Assembly: GCA_029582165.1 (NCBI GenBank)
Contig: CM055886.1
Span: 20,108,169 to 20,172,168 of the forward strand
Origin: Portulaca oleracea
Lineage: Eukaryota; Streptophyta; Magnoliopsida; Caryophyllales; Portulacaceae
Length of the DNA stretch: 64,000 bases
Direction of reading: 5' to 3'
Made by a program: the position numbers and the translations under genes. This document shows, in pieces, positions 1 through 11,479 of this stretch (position 1 is the stretch's first letter; every line of letters begins with the position of its first letter). A model generated the notes under the pieces. It searched no databases and was not told where the DNA came from. It worked only from the letters and a program-made list of their open reading frames with translations.

Positions 1-622
1 GAGTCGAAGGCATACCTTCTCTCCTTCGACTTATATAATTGCCGTATATAGTCTGCATGATAAAACACTTGCCTTGTAGAAACTTAGACTCTTACTCTCA
101 TGTCAACCTTAGAGATTGTGGCCACCAAAAACTAAGGAGATGGGATTCCCATTGGAATGAATATATGATGGGTCCTATGTTAACAACTTGCAAATGGTAT
201 TCTTAAACTTGACACCATTTGACAACCCCTTGAAATGACATCATATCCACCCTATTTATAAGCCATGAAGAGGCACTTGGATAGGGTGGATATGGATGAG
301 ATTTAGCATTGTCATAAGGATAAGATTAAGGATAAGATATCCTTGTCATCTTTGGATAATATAGATAATAAAATAATTAATTCATTATTATCCACTCATC
401 AAATGTATGAAAACATGCTTAAACTATCCATGCATAAAACTGACTAAATATTATCAAAGTTACCTCCTTACTTGATAACACATGCATGTATTACCCTTAA
501 TAGGGCTAATTGGGTCCCGAAAAGTCTACCCGACTTTTCCTTATACCCAATATCCTATCTTATGAGTTAACTTAGATAAAACCAAGTCACTAAACTTATC
601 ATACACTTGAAATTATCCAACA
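1..622 (-). repeat. LTR (left copy, truncated)
   Basis: This is the direct repeat partner of 3339-3959. It contains an inverted repeat at 519-539 (GAAAAGTC, 5-nt loop, GACTTTTC). The left part of the LTR is cut off by the window edge. Confidence 0.85.
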
Positions 623-1237
623 ATCCCCCGCCATTTCGAGTGTATGGAATTATTAACTGATATTCCAACTCCCCCGCCATTTGTAACATATCATAAACAC
701 ACAACTTGAATCACCAAGAGAGTAAGGAATTGTTATGTATCATGGATAGTGTCTTGCGACTTGAACTTCCATGTAGTGAACATAATTACAAATGTCTGAA
801 CGTGATAGTTGACTAAGCATTGAACTTCACATCCTTGTTGATCATTTGGATACATTTCACCGACATAACTCATCAACTAAGATTCCTTGAACTTACGACA
901 CTGTTATCCGCCATGTGTCACATATCCTCTCGTGAGCAAATCGAAGCCAAACCCATTAACTCCTTGAGGCGGCTACACCTCTTGCTCACATAGGTAGACT
1001 GAAACTTATATGCTCCTGTAATTGAGCCCCCATCCTTAAACAGTCTATTAAGAGTAAACACTCAACCTCTAAACATTACAGCTTAAGCACAATACTTAAC
1101 CTTAGGACAGTTTAAAATTTGTGCTATCACAACCACTATCCAATAAAGTCACTCTCCGAGAGCTTGACATCAAGTTAAGTATTAAGAAGAGGCACTATTA
1201 TTAGTGTTTGTTAAAATTGGGCTTATTCCTATCCCCA

Positions 1238-2360
1238 TTGATAATATAAAATTATCAAGTCCTTGTTTAGGCCTTTAACCAAAGGATTAAACCGAGGTCT
1301 TACTTAAATAACTTGAAAATCTTGAAGACAATGACCTACTTCATCCTTGACCAATAAAGATCACTAGATAAATCCATATCTTTCCATGATCATTATTAAA
1401 CTTTGAAGATAGTCATCCTTAATAATACTTATAACATAAACTTGAGTACTTAAATATATCGACAATACATACAACTAAACCATTGTATTATAACTCGATA
1501 TCGATATCCATACAACTAAACCATTGTATTACATCTCGACATTGAGAAAGAAGCTTAACTTTTGCAGTCAATATAATTAAACCATCATATTGTAGGCAAT
1601 AAACTCAAATACTTAAACTTTACTTGCAATCAATATGACTTAAATTTTCATATTGTAGGCTTATAGCAATCAATATTGTAGGTCTTAGCAATCAATATGA
1701 TTAAACTATCATATTGTAGACTCTTGATAATCAATATTGTAGGCTCCTTAGCAATCAATATTGTAGATTAATCTAGCAATCAATATGATTAAACTATCAT
1801 ATTGTAGGCTAGTATAATAATCAATATTGTAGGCTTCTTTAGAATAACCTCACATTGAACTTTGTACTTATTGGAACCATAATTAACTTGTAAGTGTAAT
1901 CTTGACATGTAATTAAATCATTACATCTTAAACTTAACATGTAATTAAACCATTACAACTTGCACTTAATATAAACTTTATTAAGTTGTCATGGAGAATA
2001 AATTCCTTACTTGTACACATATCGAATTTAAAAACTCCATCTCATATATGTAATTAAACTATTACATATTAAACATTTGCTAGAATATTTGTAACTAAAA
2101 AACTAATTACATCTTACCTTAATTGGCCATAAACACTCGTTCATGATCTACAAGATCATCTTATAGAGAATACTACTAACTCATAATATGAATAAACCTT
2201 CATATTTACTTATAAAAATATTCTCTTCATGATTATATCCAAAATAAATAACCATGGATTCATAATCATATAATTAGCCAATTTGAACTTAATTAAATCC
2301 ATCTATAATAACATAATCCTGGACTTATAATCTTTTCAAATGTACATAAAATATACATTT
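1238..2360. repeat. Array of short stem-loops with near-constant loop
   Basis: At least twelve short inverted repeats lie here. In eight the loop is TTAAACCA or a one- or two-base variant, while the 5-8 bp stems differ: ATACAA/TTGTAT (1469-1488, 1510-1529), CAATATRA/TCATATTG (1569-1592, 1693-1716, 1781-1804), ATGTAA/TTACAT (1907-1926), TGTAA/TTACA (1940-1957), ATATGTAA/TTACATAT (2046-2069). Others have unrelated loops: 1238-1258, 2143-2159, 2185-2206, 2338-2360. Part of the block (1560-1845) is a degenerate tandem repeat of CAATCAATAT...TGTAGG units. The inverted repeats are seen directly; any RNA role is unknown. Confidence 0.6.
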
Positions 2361-3338
2361 CTTCTCTTGTAGCGAACCTTATACTTGAACATGCATACTT
2401 GAATAATACATATAACACTTAATTAATACATATGGACTATATACTTATAACATGATCATCTTGTACGTACTCAAATAAAACAATATAACACATATTGTCA
2501 ACTTATTACATGATCAAAAAATTATAGCCTACATAACTTAACATATGTATTATTAAAATCATGCAACATCATAAATTATACCGTGGATATAACGTCATGT
2601 ATAAAATAAATTATACAACTTAAACTTGATAATCACATATCCAAAAATTTATGACAAAAATAAATCTTGATCAAATGGAAGTTATCACAATACCCATTGG
2701 GTTTGGTAAGGCACGCATAAACATTCAACAATCATGCAGAAACATTTATCATCGAATCCTTAATCAACACATGCATGCATGCGTAATAACCCAAGGCCAA
2801 AAAGATTATCAAATTCTTAATCAAACTCCTGCACACAAGAGATTGCAATTACTGACATTCCTTTGCCACTTCAATTTTTGATAACCGCAAATTGAAACCA
2901 ATCAAGCACATGAACAATCATCAAACTACCATCATGTCAACGTGTAGCACCATCATCTAAAAAATGCATGAGATTATTCACTTATATTCATGCATGATGC
3001 AAATGTGGTACACTTACTTAGCATTAGCAAGAAAATACCCCAATCAAGCGCAAATTATCCCACTTTCATGCTTAGAAACTTGCATGCATTTGGCGACAAA
3101 TCAGAACCCTAAAATAACCAATGTAAAATTAATATACTCATTAAGTACTTATCTTTGGAGATTCAAAATCTTGTTCTCAATCGAGCAAAACCTCGTACTC
3201 ATCAGAATTATCCCAGAACGTCTCCAAAACTTAATCTTGATCTTGTCATGCCCCGACTCAAAAACCCGATCTTATATAAGTCGAAGACTGTTGATGTAAA
3301 ATCGGTGTAGGATGGGAATTTACTCGAGTATCCAAGTG

Positions 3339-3959
3339 AGTCGAAGGCATACCTTCTCTCCTTCGACTTATATAACTGCCGTATATAGTCTGCAGGATAA
3401 AACACTTGCCTTGTAGAAACTTAGACTCTTACTCTCATGTCAACCTTAGAGATTGTGGCCACCAAAAACTAAGGAGATGGGATTCTCATTGGAATGAATA
3501 TATGATGGGTCCTATGTCAACAACTTGCAAATGGTATTCTTAAACTTGACACCATTTGACAACCCCTTGAAATGACATCATATCCACCCTATTTATAAGC
3601 CATGAAGAGGCACTTGGATAGGGTGGATATGGATGAGATTTAACATTGTCATAAGGATAAGATTAAGGATAAGATATCCTTGTCATCTTTGGATAATATA
3701 GATAATAAAATAATTAATTCATTATTATTCACTCATCAAATGTATGAAAACATGCTTAAACTATCCATGCATAAAACTGACTAAATATTATCAAAGTTAC
3801 CTCCTTACTTGATAACACATGCATGTGTTACCCTTAATAGGGCTAATTGGGTCCCGAAAAGTCTACCCGACTTTTCCTTATACCCAATATCCTATCTTAT
3901 GAGTTAACTTAGATAAAACCAAGTCACTAAACTTATCATACACTTGAAATTATCCAACA
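3339..3959 (-). repeat. LTR (right copy, minimal extent)
   Basis: This is the direct repeat partner of 1-622. A TATATAAG-like box lies near 3366-3374 when read on the minus strand. The true outer border toward 3289 is not resolved. Confidence 0.8.
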
Positions 3960-4189
3960 CCGTGACTATTTCCCTTTTTCAATCCATTACCTGTCACCGA
4001 AATAAGTTATGTTCCATTATACTATACACACTTTTTTGAATATATATTATATTTCTCCTTTCATTACAATATTTTTCATTTTTTCAGATTTTCCTCTATT
4101 TCTATTTACATTTGTCCCCTAAATTGAGACCCGTTCGGAAGAATGTGAAAAAAACAGTGAATGGTAAACGAAAAAGGAAAGGCAAATTG
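3960..4189. other. AT-rich spacer, no feature
   Basis: I see no coding signal or repeat structure here beyond T-rich tracts. Confidence 0.5.
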
Positions 4190-4675
4190 GATTATAATAA
4201 TCTCTACTTTCACGAATAGGACAACAATAATCCATACTAACAATCTAGATTCTCGTGAGACAAAAAAAGATTGTATTGTAGTGACACCAAATCCACCTTC
4301 ATATTCTTTTTATTTTTTTATCCCTTCCCTATATTGTTTTTGTTTTTTTATTCTTTCCCCTGGAAAGGTAATGAAGTATAGATATTAAAAGAATTTTTAA
4401 ATTATTTTTTTGAGAATACATGAAATTATTATTATTTTATAAATAGAATAAAAGTGAAAAAAATCATTAAAAAATCGTAAAAAATGAAAAAAATTGGGAG
4501 AGACATTGTAAATTCATTAAAAATCGTAGTAAAGTGTTATACTAGGCTTCGAATCAAATGCAACTAAAAATCTATGATATTTATGACATACTCTCGATGG
4601 TGTCCCATTACAATACAATTTTATTTATTTTTGGACCACCAGAATCTAAAATGAAAGTAGAGATTATTATTGTAT
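4190..4675. mobile_element. Foldback MITE with ~100-bp inverted arms
   Basis: The left arm (ATAATAATCTCTACTTTCA near 4192) is matched in reverse complement by TGAAAGTAGAGATTATTAT ending near 4673. The arms continue through a TCTAGATTCTCGTG / CACCAGAATCTAAA pair and an ATTGTATTGTAGTGACACC / GGTGTCCCATTACAATACAA pair. There is no coding sequence. Superfamily and TSD are unresolved, and the ends are approximate. Confidence 0.6.
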
Positions 4676-4686
4676 AATTTATGAAA

Positions 4687-5082
4687 GGATTTTTGGACGT
4701 TAATAATACCGATTTCGGGGGTATTGGACACCAATGATACAAATTATTTTCTTGGACACTGGTAGTATCAACTATCGACTTATTTTCCACCAACAGTACA
4801 CCACCGATTTGGTATGGTGCTAATTCATGAAAAGATGACGTGGCTCCATATGACGTGGAAGGCGAAACTTGTGTAGAAAAATGTTGACGTGAACACTAAT
4901 CAGCCTTCCACGTCACACATTATGGAGCCACGTTATCTTTCCGATGAGTTAAAACCATAATAAATTGGCAGTGTACTGTTGAAGGAAAATAGGTCAATAG
5001 TTGGTAATGTCAATGTCTAAGAAAATAATTTGTATTATTAGTATCCAATACCCCGAAAATTGACATTATTATTGTAGAAGGC
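4687..5082. mobile_element. Mutator-like foldback MITE (diverged)
   Basis: Long imperfect inverted arms, about 190 bp each, run inward from GGATTTTTGGACG (4687) and its counterpart near 5082. They include matching GGGGTATTGGA, ACAAATTATTTTCTT, CAACAGTACAC and ACGTGGCTCCATA blocks. The arms resemble the better-preserved element at 31763-32494, which has a 9-bp TSD, so this is probably an older member of that Mutator-like family. No clean TSD is visible here. It lies immediately beside the previous foldback. Confidence 0.6.
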
Positions 5083-5089
5083 AAAAATT

Positions 5090-5713
5090 TGTCAACCAGT
5101 CAAGACTCGCCACGTGGAAATTAAAATAATTTTAATTCAGTCAATTATAATCCGCCCTATGTCAAAATTAATTATGGTGAATCATTTAATTATAAATTAA
5201 ATGATATTATATTTTGGTCAATTAAATTATGTTATGTATTATGGATGACACATAAATATTTCTCTTTTTTTTAAAGGACAATAAATGGGCCCAAAGGCTA
5301 GCCGATGTTCTCTATAAATAGAGACTGTCTCCTTCAATTCAAAGGGGAGAAAAAAAAACATCCAAAAAAGACTCAAAGGCTCTCATACTCTCTCTCTCTC
5401 TCGAAGACAAGAAGCACAACAAAGATTAAGCTTGTGCCGTCCATTCGTGGGAGATCAAATCACTTCCCCTTGATCGGGATCAAGTCTCTACGACCCTCGT
5501 TCAAGACTGCATTCATCCAAGATTATATTCATTCAAGATCACATTCATCCAAAACCATATTCATTCAAGACTCGTTCAAGTTCATTCAAGGAGATCGAAT
5601 CAGAGGATTTACAGTTCATTTTGTAACAAATACATAGAGATTGTACCCAAAATCCTTTCAAATTCATTAATTTCTTGTGTTTATTTATTTAGACCCGGAA
5701 ATTTGTGTTTACA
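5090..5713 (+). mobile_element. Solo LTR, plus strand
   Basis: The segment starts TGTCAACC and ends TGTTTACA. It has typical plant LTR architecture: a CACGTGG motif, AT-rich U3, a TATAAATA box at 5313-5320, a CT-rich leader, and a downstream run of CATTCAAGA/CATTCATCC repeats. No internal domain or primer site follows. The flanking five bases do not match (AAATT versus ACTAT), so the borders are inferred from structure rather than from a TSD. Confidence 0.6.
5313..5320 (+). promoter_or_regulatory. TATA box of solo LTR
   Basis: TATAAATA is embedded in CTCTATAAATAGAGACTG, followed by a CT-rich leader typical of an LTR R/U5 region. Confidence 0.55.
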
Positions 5714-6557
5714 ACTATGTCCAAAAACCCTTTATGAAAATACAAAATAGGGATTATTAGAATCCAATTTTCCTAAAAGGAAATTCGAAAGTTACTCTGC
5801 ATGGACTGATGGGCCGACTTTAAAAATGGTTCACTTAAATTAATGGATCTGACTTCTGAGGGTCTCCTTGAAGAAGCTATAATCTTGGAGGGTTTATACT
5901 ATTGCCTCGGTTCTCTCTGTGTCTTTGAAGGAGACCTCCTAAAACTCCTACCTGCTCAATCTTGTTTCCTAGCCCTACATTGTCAGATATTTTTGTCGGT
6001 ATACTCGGTTTCTACCCCTTCTCTCTTTAATTATTTTGCACATAATTAGTTTTTAATTCACTGTAAATTTTCTATTTACTGCCAGAGTCTCGGGTAAAGC
6101 AACGGTTATTTGCTGGTAAGTGCTATTATTACGAGCTCTAGAGATGGTCTCTGTACCTTGAACTTGAATGAATGGACCGGATTTCTGTAGTTGTGACAAG
6201 CTTCGTATTGTTCCTCTTTTAGTTAGTTAATTTTCCTTGCTTTCGGCCAAACTAGGGAAACAATAATAATACTAGATTTCAGTATCAAAGTTTAAACCTT
6301 TGCTACTTATGACGTGTTTAAATACTAGGGTTACTTCTGGGTTTGTGTGTGGATTGGAAATCTCAATACTAATCCATTTGCTTAAAGTAGTCGATTCCTT
6401 TCAAACTTTGAAGCAGGGACATATATAAGCACCGTGAAGTTTGGGTGAAATTGCTTGCCATTCTATTTCCCAAGGTGTATTGTATATGTGCTTGTTCAAT
6501 ATTGGATATTTGGACTCAAGGAATTAAATTTGATGTTGTGTCGTTTATCAGTTTTAG
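5714..6557 (+). other. Upstream region of the F-box pseudogene
   Basis: There is no clear coding exon. A candidate splice donor (GGTAAGTGC, 6113-6121) follows a possible leader exon. A candidate acceptor (ending TTTTAG at 6557) precedes the F-box reading frame, so 6115-6557 may be an intron. The original start codon was not identified. Confidence 0.35.
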
Positions 6558-8549
6558 GAAGCCAAGGATAGGGATAAACGTCAAAGGGTTAGCAATGAGG
6601 AAAATAATGAAGACCTGGACCGAATCAGCAAATTGTCAAACATTCTTTTTGTTCGTATCCTCTCCCATTTATCAACCAAGGAGGCTGTGGGCACAACTTT
6701 GCTCTCTAAGAGATGGATGAATTTGTGATTGATCTGCCTAGTCTTGACTTTGAATGGGATATAGACTTGTCTATGGAGACAGACATGTGGGATTATGACC
6801 CCAAAAAGGTTGGCTTCAAGAAGTTTGTAGACAGGGTCTTGCTTCTTCACCGACCTTCATGCTTAACAAGCTACAGACATGTGGGATTACTACTGCTTGG
6901 TTTAGGGCGCTGTCTACACGTCAAGTCAGCAAGATAGTTTTTGAGCATTGTAACATCGATATTGTTGGACCCTTTCCTCGTAAATCTCCCTTCAAGCTCT
7001 TCATGATTGAAAGCTTGTCATCTTTGGATTTATCTCATGTGTACATCAACTATGAACCAAAGAGGGTCCAATTTCACCTCCCTAATTTGAAGACTCTCAA
7101 CCTGTACAATGTTACTTGTTTCAACAAGGACTTTTTCAAGACGTTCATAGATGGCTGCCACGCCCTTGAGGAGCTGTCTATCTATTGTTGTGACTTCAAC
7201 AAGATAGAGATAAACAGCTTGACATTGAGTACATTTAGCTTGTGCAATTATGGGAAAACTCAATCTCTCATTTTAGAAGCGCCGAATCTCAAGACGTTAC
7301 CGTTTTGTTCTGAGAGCCTGTGCATTGCAGAGGTTTTCAAAGGTGTATCTAAGTCGGATAATTTGCATTCGGTCTACCATGATGTAAGTTGTCTCTCTGC
7401 TTTGCCATTTGCTTTTTTGTTTATGCCATGATGTATATAAGTTATCTCTATGCCTTGCCTTTGGCTTTTCATTCATGGGTCTGTGATTATCTTGTTACTA
7501 ATTGTTGCAAAGTTGTGTCCATTTTAGGAGGAACCCAGCAGGCATGAATGCGAAAGCATGCCTTGGTTTCACAATCTGGCTAGTTTGGAGTTGAAGGCAC
7601 ATAGTCAATTTAAGATAGCTTATATATTTTGCATGCTACACCACTGTCCTAACCTCCAGAGGCTCGTCCTCGACTTTGTGAGTTAATTTCTTGATCTTTC
7701 CTAGTATGTTACTAGTAATATGTTTCAACGTCTTAAGTTTGACGTAATCTGTTAACAGGACATGTTTGGTCGTCGTGATTGGACGTTACCAGAGAATGTG
7801 CCTCAATGTTTGTCAACAACTCTTACGGGATTTGAAATACGAGCTTGCAATCTACCTAAATGTTGGAGCCCAAGAGGGGGGTGAAGTTCACAATTAAGAT
7901 CTACACACTAGGTAAGGACGTTAGAGCAAACTTCCTTGGTTTCAAGCCAAGGATCAAAACACAGTGTAACTGAAATACCTCATTAGATTTATAACAATAA
8001 AAGAACAAGTTACACTTACAAAACAAAACAAGATGTAACAACCCGAAGGCAGTTACTGATAGGATCATCGACCAAGACTGAATGTTTTTGAGTCAGCTAC
8101 AGATAAGGATCGTCGTAGGAAAAACCCTAGCGGCGATTTGGAATACGATGGATTACATTGAAGCACAAACACACACAGCCTTAGTCCGTCAAGGCTCTGC
8201 TACACACTATCTATCCACCACATGTGGACACAACGAATGCTCACCAAGGTCCTTGGCTATACCTTCACCAAAGGTCCTTTACTGGCTACCTTCACCACCG
8301 AACCATTGGTTACACACTCGGAGAAATCCCACCGGATTTCTTACACCGCGATTACTTCCGTGGAATCGCCTATCTTCTCAATTCTTCTATCGTCCTTTTT
8401 ATAGATGTCTTTGGATGCTTGGACTTGAGTGCTTCCAACGGTAACTTGCCTTATGTGTTGATTTCTTCTCTTTTGTTGCTACAATAATCATGATTGATTT
8501 CCCTTGATTTGTTTCCTTTTTATATCTACAAGAATCATGCCCATAATAA

Positions 8550-8660
8550 GAGTATATAATATATAATCAAAATATATATCTTATATACACATACTCTGAG
8601 TATATAATCAGAATATATATTATATACTCAAAATATATAATCAGATTATATAAGGCAACT
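8550..8660. repeat. TATATA-rich imperfect repeat within LTR
   Basis: Runs of ATATATAATC / GAGTATATAATCAG units are repeated in the other LTR at about 9850-9955. On the minus strand they could contribute promoter function. Confidence 0.5.
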
Positions 8661-9142
8661 TCCCTTTTCCGGATTTTCACTTTCATCAAAACCGAAGGTC
8701 CTTCGCAGATGCACGGTGAAGGACCTTGACCATGTCTTCAACAATCTCCCACTTTTTGATGAAAGATAAAATTCAGCAACAATAAATCCTTTTTCCCTTT
8801 TTGGATTGTCACAAGGTCAATATGGAATCTCCCCCTTGATATAACATCTAGTATGTTTTAAAGGTTGGCTAGAAATCTGCAACGCTTGATAAACTTGTCA
8901 GTACTAAGAGAAGGTCCTCCCCCTCAATTCATGCCATAATTCAATATGATCAATGAATGGTTTACAGATGACATACCTTAAATTTTGTGCCGGATGAAGG
9001 ACATAAGGATTATGATTTAACCTTTTTTTCCTTATCAATGTCCTTGTAGCCAAATGCATCTACGTCCGTGACTTACCTTTTTGTTTTCACTATCCCCCGT
9101 GATCTTTTCCACAGAGCGGTTAGTCTCTTCTTGTGTGGACCT

Positions 9143-9154
9143 GCTTTGATACCA
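9143..9154 (-). other. Primer binding site (tRNA-iMet)
   Basis: The minus strand reads TGGTATCAAAGC, one base from the canonical TGGTATCAGAGC, 2 nt inside the LTR that ends at 9157. Confidence 0.8.
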
Positions 9155-10290
9155 CTTGTTGGAGCCCAAGAGGGGGGTGAAGTTCACAATTAAGATCTAC
9201 ACATTAGGTAAGGACGTTAGAGCAAACTTGCTTGGTTTCAAGCCAAGGATCAAAACACAGTGTAACTGAAATACCCCATTAGATTTATAACAATAAAAGA
9301 ACAAGTTACACTTACAAAACAAAACAAGATGTAATGACCAAGGCGATTCGATAGGATCACTGACCAAGACTGAATGTCTTTGAGTCAGCTACAGATAAGG
9401 ATCGTCGTAGGAAAAACCCTAGCGGCGATTTGGAATACGATGGATTACATTGAAGCACAAACACACACAGTCTTAGTCCGTCAAGGCTCTGCTACACACC
9501 ATCTCTCCACCACATGTGGACACAACGAATGCTCACCAAGGTCCTTGGCTATACCTTCACCAGAGGTCCTTTACTGGCTACCTTCACCACCGAACCATTG
9601 GTTACACACTCGGAGAAATCCCACCGGATTTCTTACACCGCGATTACTTCCGTGGAATCGCCTATCTTCTCAATTCTTCTATCGCCCTTTTTATAGATGC
9701 CTTTGGATGCTTGGACTTGAGTGCTTCCAACGGTAACTTGCCTTGTGTGTTGATTTCTTCCCTTTTGTTGCTACAATAATCATGATTGATTTCCCTTGAT
9801 TTGTTTCGATTTGTTTCCTTTTTATATCTACAAGAATCATGCCCATAATAAGAGTATATAATATATAATCAAAATATATATCTTATGTCCACATAATCTG
9901 AGTATATAATCAGAATATATATTATATACTCAAAATATATAATCAGATTATATAAGGCAACTTCCCTTTTCCGGATTTTCACTTTCATCAAAATCGAAGG
10001 TCCTTCGTGGATGCGCGGTGAAGGACCTTGACCATGTCTTCAACACTAAAAATGATGTGGATGTTTTAAAGTACGTCTTGAAGAACGGATAGTACTGGAG
10101 TAAATGAAACTCATCGACATGAAAATGAACCCTGAAAAGAATCGCGAGGTTTTGGAAGAGCTTCTCATACCTTGTAGGGCATCAAGTGCCTGCAATATAA
10201 AGTTCACCCGAAGTTGGATGTTTTGAAATACTCAAATGGACGGAGAATCTTACAGAAATTAGGCTATGTATGCAATGAACAACTTTATAT

Positions 10291-10600
10291 CAACTGGCTT
10301 ATTGTCTTTATCCTGCCAGATATTTTGCTTGCTTAGATTTCTAGTTATATGAACTTTGTTGTTGTGTTGGTCCTTCCAGACATTTTCTTTCGAAGGAGTC
10401 CATTAAACTACTTTTCATGATAGTATCAGAATGAGATGGAACTGTAGTGGTGTTTGAATTTGCGCTACTGTTATGCTGTTCTATTTAACCAAAGCTAATG
10501 TTTCCCTGGTTTGTATATAACATTGCATGAATATTGCATGGTTTTATTTTTTATTTACTTCAACTAATTTTAAAATCATTTTGTCTTAAAGGCCTTCAAC
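10291..10600. other. Downstream flank of the F-box pseudogene
   Basis: This AT-rich stretch contains two similar pieces (near 10300 and 10370, sharing CCAGAYATTTT). I see no coding sequence. Confidence 0.4.
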
Positions 10601-10603
10601 TTA

Positions 10604-10897
10604 GGCCCCGTTCTTTTATACGGTAGATTGTGGTGCGGTACTACACTGTACTGCACTTTTTAATTTTCCACCATACTTTACCACACCACAATCATTACCA
10701 ATATATATTTTCAATTTTTCTCTCTTCTTTTCTCTTTTACTTTTCACATTGTCTCTTAATCTATTTTATCTGCCACAACTTTCATCACAACTTACCACAT
10801 TTTTTCAAATTTCACCAAATTTTACCGCATCGCACTTTTACCATACAGCAACTACCGCATAAATGAACCGCATAAATGAACTGGGAAGAACTGGGCC
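10604..10897. mobile_element. Tourist-like MITE (PIF/Harbinger)
   Basis: The left terminus GGCCCCGTTCTTTTATA and the inverted right terminus GGCCCAGTTCTT are flanked by a 3-bp TSD TTA (10601-10603, 10898-10900). It is 294 bp, non-coding, with interior GTGCGGTA/TACCGCA motifs shared with 11173-11467 and 32010-32217. Confidence 0.85.
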
Positions 10898-10900
10898 TTA

Positions 10901-11172
10901 ATACGCATAATTTTTGAACTTTTGCACCATATGAGGTTGTTTGGCAAATTATAAGTAAAGTCAGACCCCTGACTGTGCTCCCGGGAGCAAATAGCCATCG
11001 TGCGCCCAGGGTGCCCCCTCTCCCCATCAACCTTTTTTTAAAAAATAGGTTTAGGTAAATAATTATTTTGTAATTCAAAGGATTTAGCAGGAGTGATGAT
11101 ATTCCGATGCATTCACTAAATTCTTTTAGATAAATTTTATTTCTAATTTTTTTTATGTTTTATTTCCGTAAA
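10901..11172. other. Spacer between MITEs
   Basis: There is no gene. A short GC-rich patch near 10965-11030 (CTCCCGGGAG palindrome) stands out in AT-rich sequence. Confidence 0.4.
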
Positions 11173-11467
11173 GGCCTCGTTCTTTTTTTATGGTGGGATT
11201 GCACTACGGTTGGTTGCGGTATGGTGGAATGTGGAAAGTTGTGGTGGAGTGTGGAAAGTTGTGTGAAAATAATAGAAGATGGGTTGATATATTTTCATTT
11301 GAAAATAATTGTAGGTGGAAATAAAATGAAAGTTATGATTTTTTATTTGAAAAGTTTTCACTTTTAATAAAAAAGAAATTGGAAAGTTATGGTGAGTTGT
11401 TTGGAAAATGGAAATTTATAGTGCGGTGTGGAACCGCAAACGATCCCACCTATAAAAGAATGAGGCC
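11173..11467. mobile_element. Tourist-like MITE, second copy
   Basis: The ends GGCCTCGTTCTTT and, inverted, GGCCTCATTCTTTTAT belong to the family at 10604-10897. Length is 295 bp. Flanking triplets are AAA and TAA, consistent with a mutated TAA duplication. Confidence 0.75.
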
Positions 11468-11479
11468 TAATTTTTTCTG

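Larger units (their letters stand above)
1..3959 (-). mobile_element. Coding-free LTR retrotransposon (5' truncated by window edge)
   Basis: The block 1-622 recurs as 3339-3959 in direct orientation; by eye I found about seven substitutions and one 1-bp length difference, so these are the two LTRs of one young element. The right end reads ...CCAACA. Directly inside the left LTR lies CCCCCGCCATTTCGAG, which on the minus strand is a purine-rich PPT abutting a TGTTGG start, so the element is on the minus strand. The second LTR probably starts upstream of 3339 (a TGTTG start at 3289 is possible), but no clear tRNA primer site was found there. The 2.7 kb interior has no recognisable gag or pol and its short ORFs look random. 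It is therefore non-autonomous (LARD-like). The outer end and one TSD lie outside the window. Confidence 0.8.
7861..10045 (-). mobile_element. Short non-autonomous LTR element (LARD/TRIM-like) in the F-box gene
   Basis: Two near-identical LTRs (7861-8743 and 9157-10045) bracket a 413-bp interior without coding capacity. The element is flanked by a perfect 5-bp TSD, CTAAA, at 7856-7860 and 10046-10050. On the minus strand a PBS complementary to tRNA-iMet lies 2 nt from the right LTR, and a purine-rich tract (AAAAAGTGGGAGAT) abuts the left LTR. The element is therefore minus-oriented and complete. The 120-codon ORFs in each LTR are copies of one another through LTR identity and are not genes. 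Few LTR differences are visible, which suggests a recent insertion. Confidence 0.92.
6558..10290 (+). pseudogene. F-box/LRR/FBD-family protein, disrupted pseudogene
   Basis: The family encodes substrate adaptors of SCF ubiquitin ligases: an N-terminal F-box, leucine-rich repeats and a C-terminal FBD domain. The first segment (6558-6730) reads through an F-box core, DRISKLSNILFVRILSHLST then KEAVGTTLLSKRW. A TGA with frame change follows at about 6728. A second frame change lies near 6858, and LRR sequence runs to 7383 (LPNLKTLNLYNVTCF, CHALEELSIYCCDF). Splice-like junctions follow: donor GTAAGT at 7384, acceptor near 7528, exon to about 7679 (CPNLQRLVLDF), acceptor near 7759. The FBD exon then begins (WTLPENVPQCLSTTL) and is split at 7860 by an LTR element. 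It resumes at 10046 (NDVDVLKYVLKNG, then stops and a frame change, NREVLEELLIPCRASSACN). Multiple independent lesions make it a clear pseudogene. Confidence 0.85.

Noticed and set aside
1560..1845. tRNA-like or riboswitch-like structure
   Set aside because: Hairpins are short and serial, without cloverleaf, anticodon arm or conserved riboswitch core.
8082..9779. 120-, 87- and 60-codon frames occurring twice, apparently conserved
   Set aside because: They are identical because they lie in the two LTRs of one element; there is no domain or codon signal.
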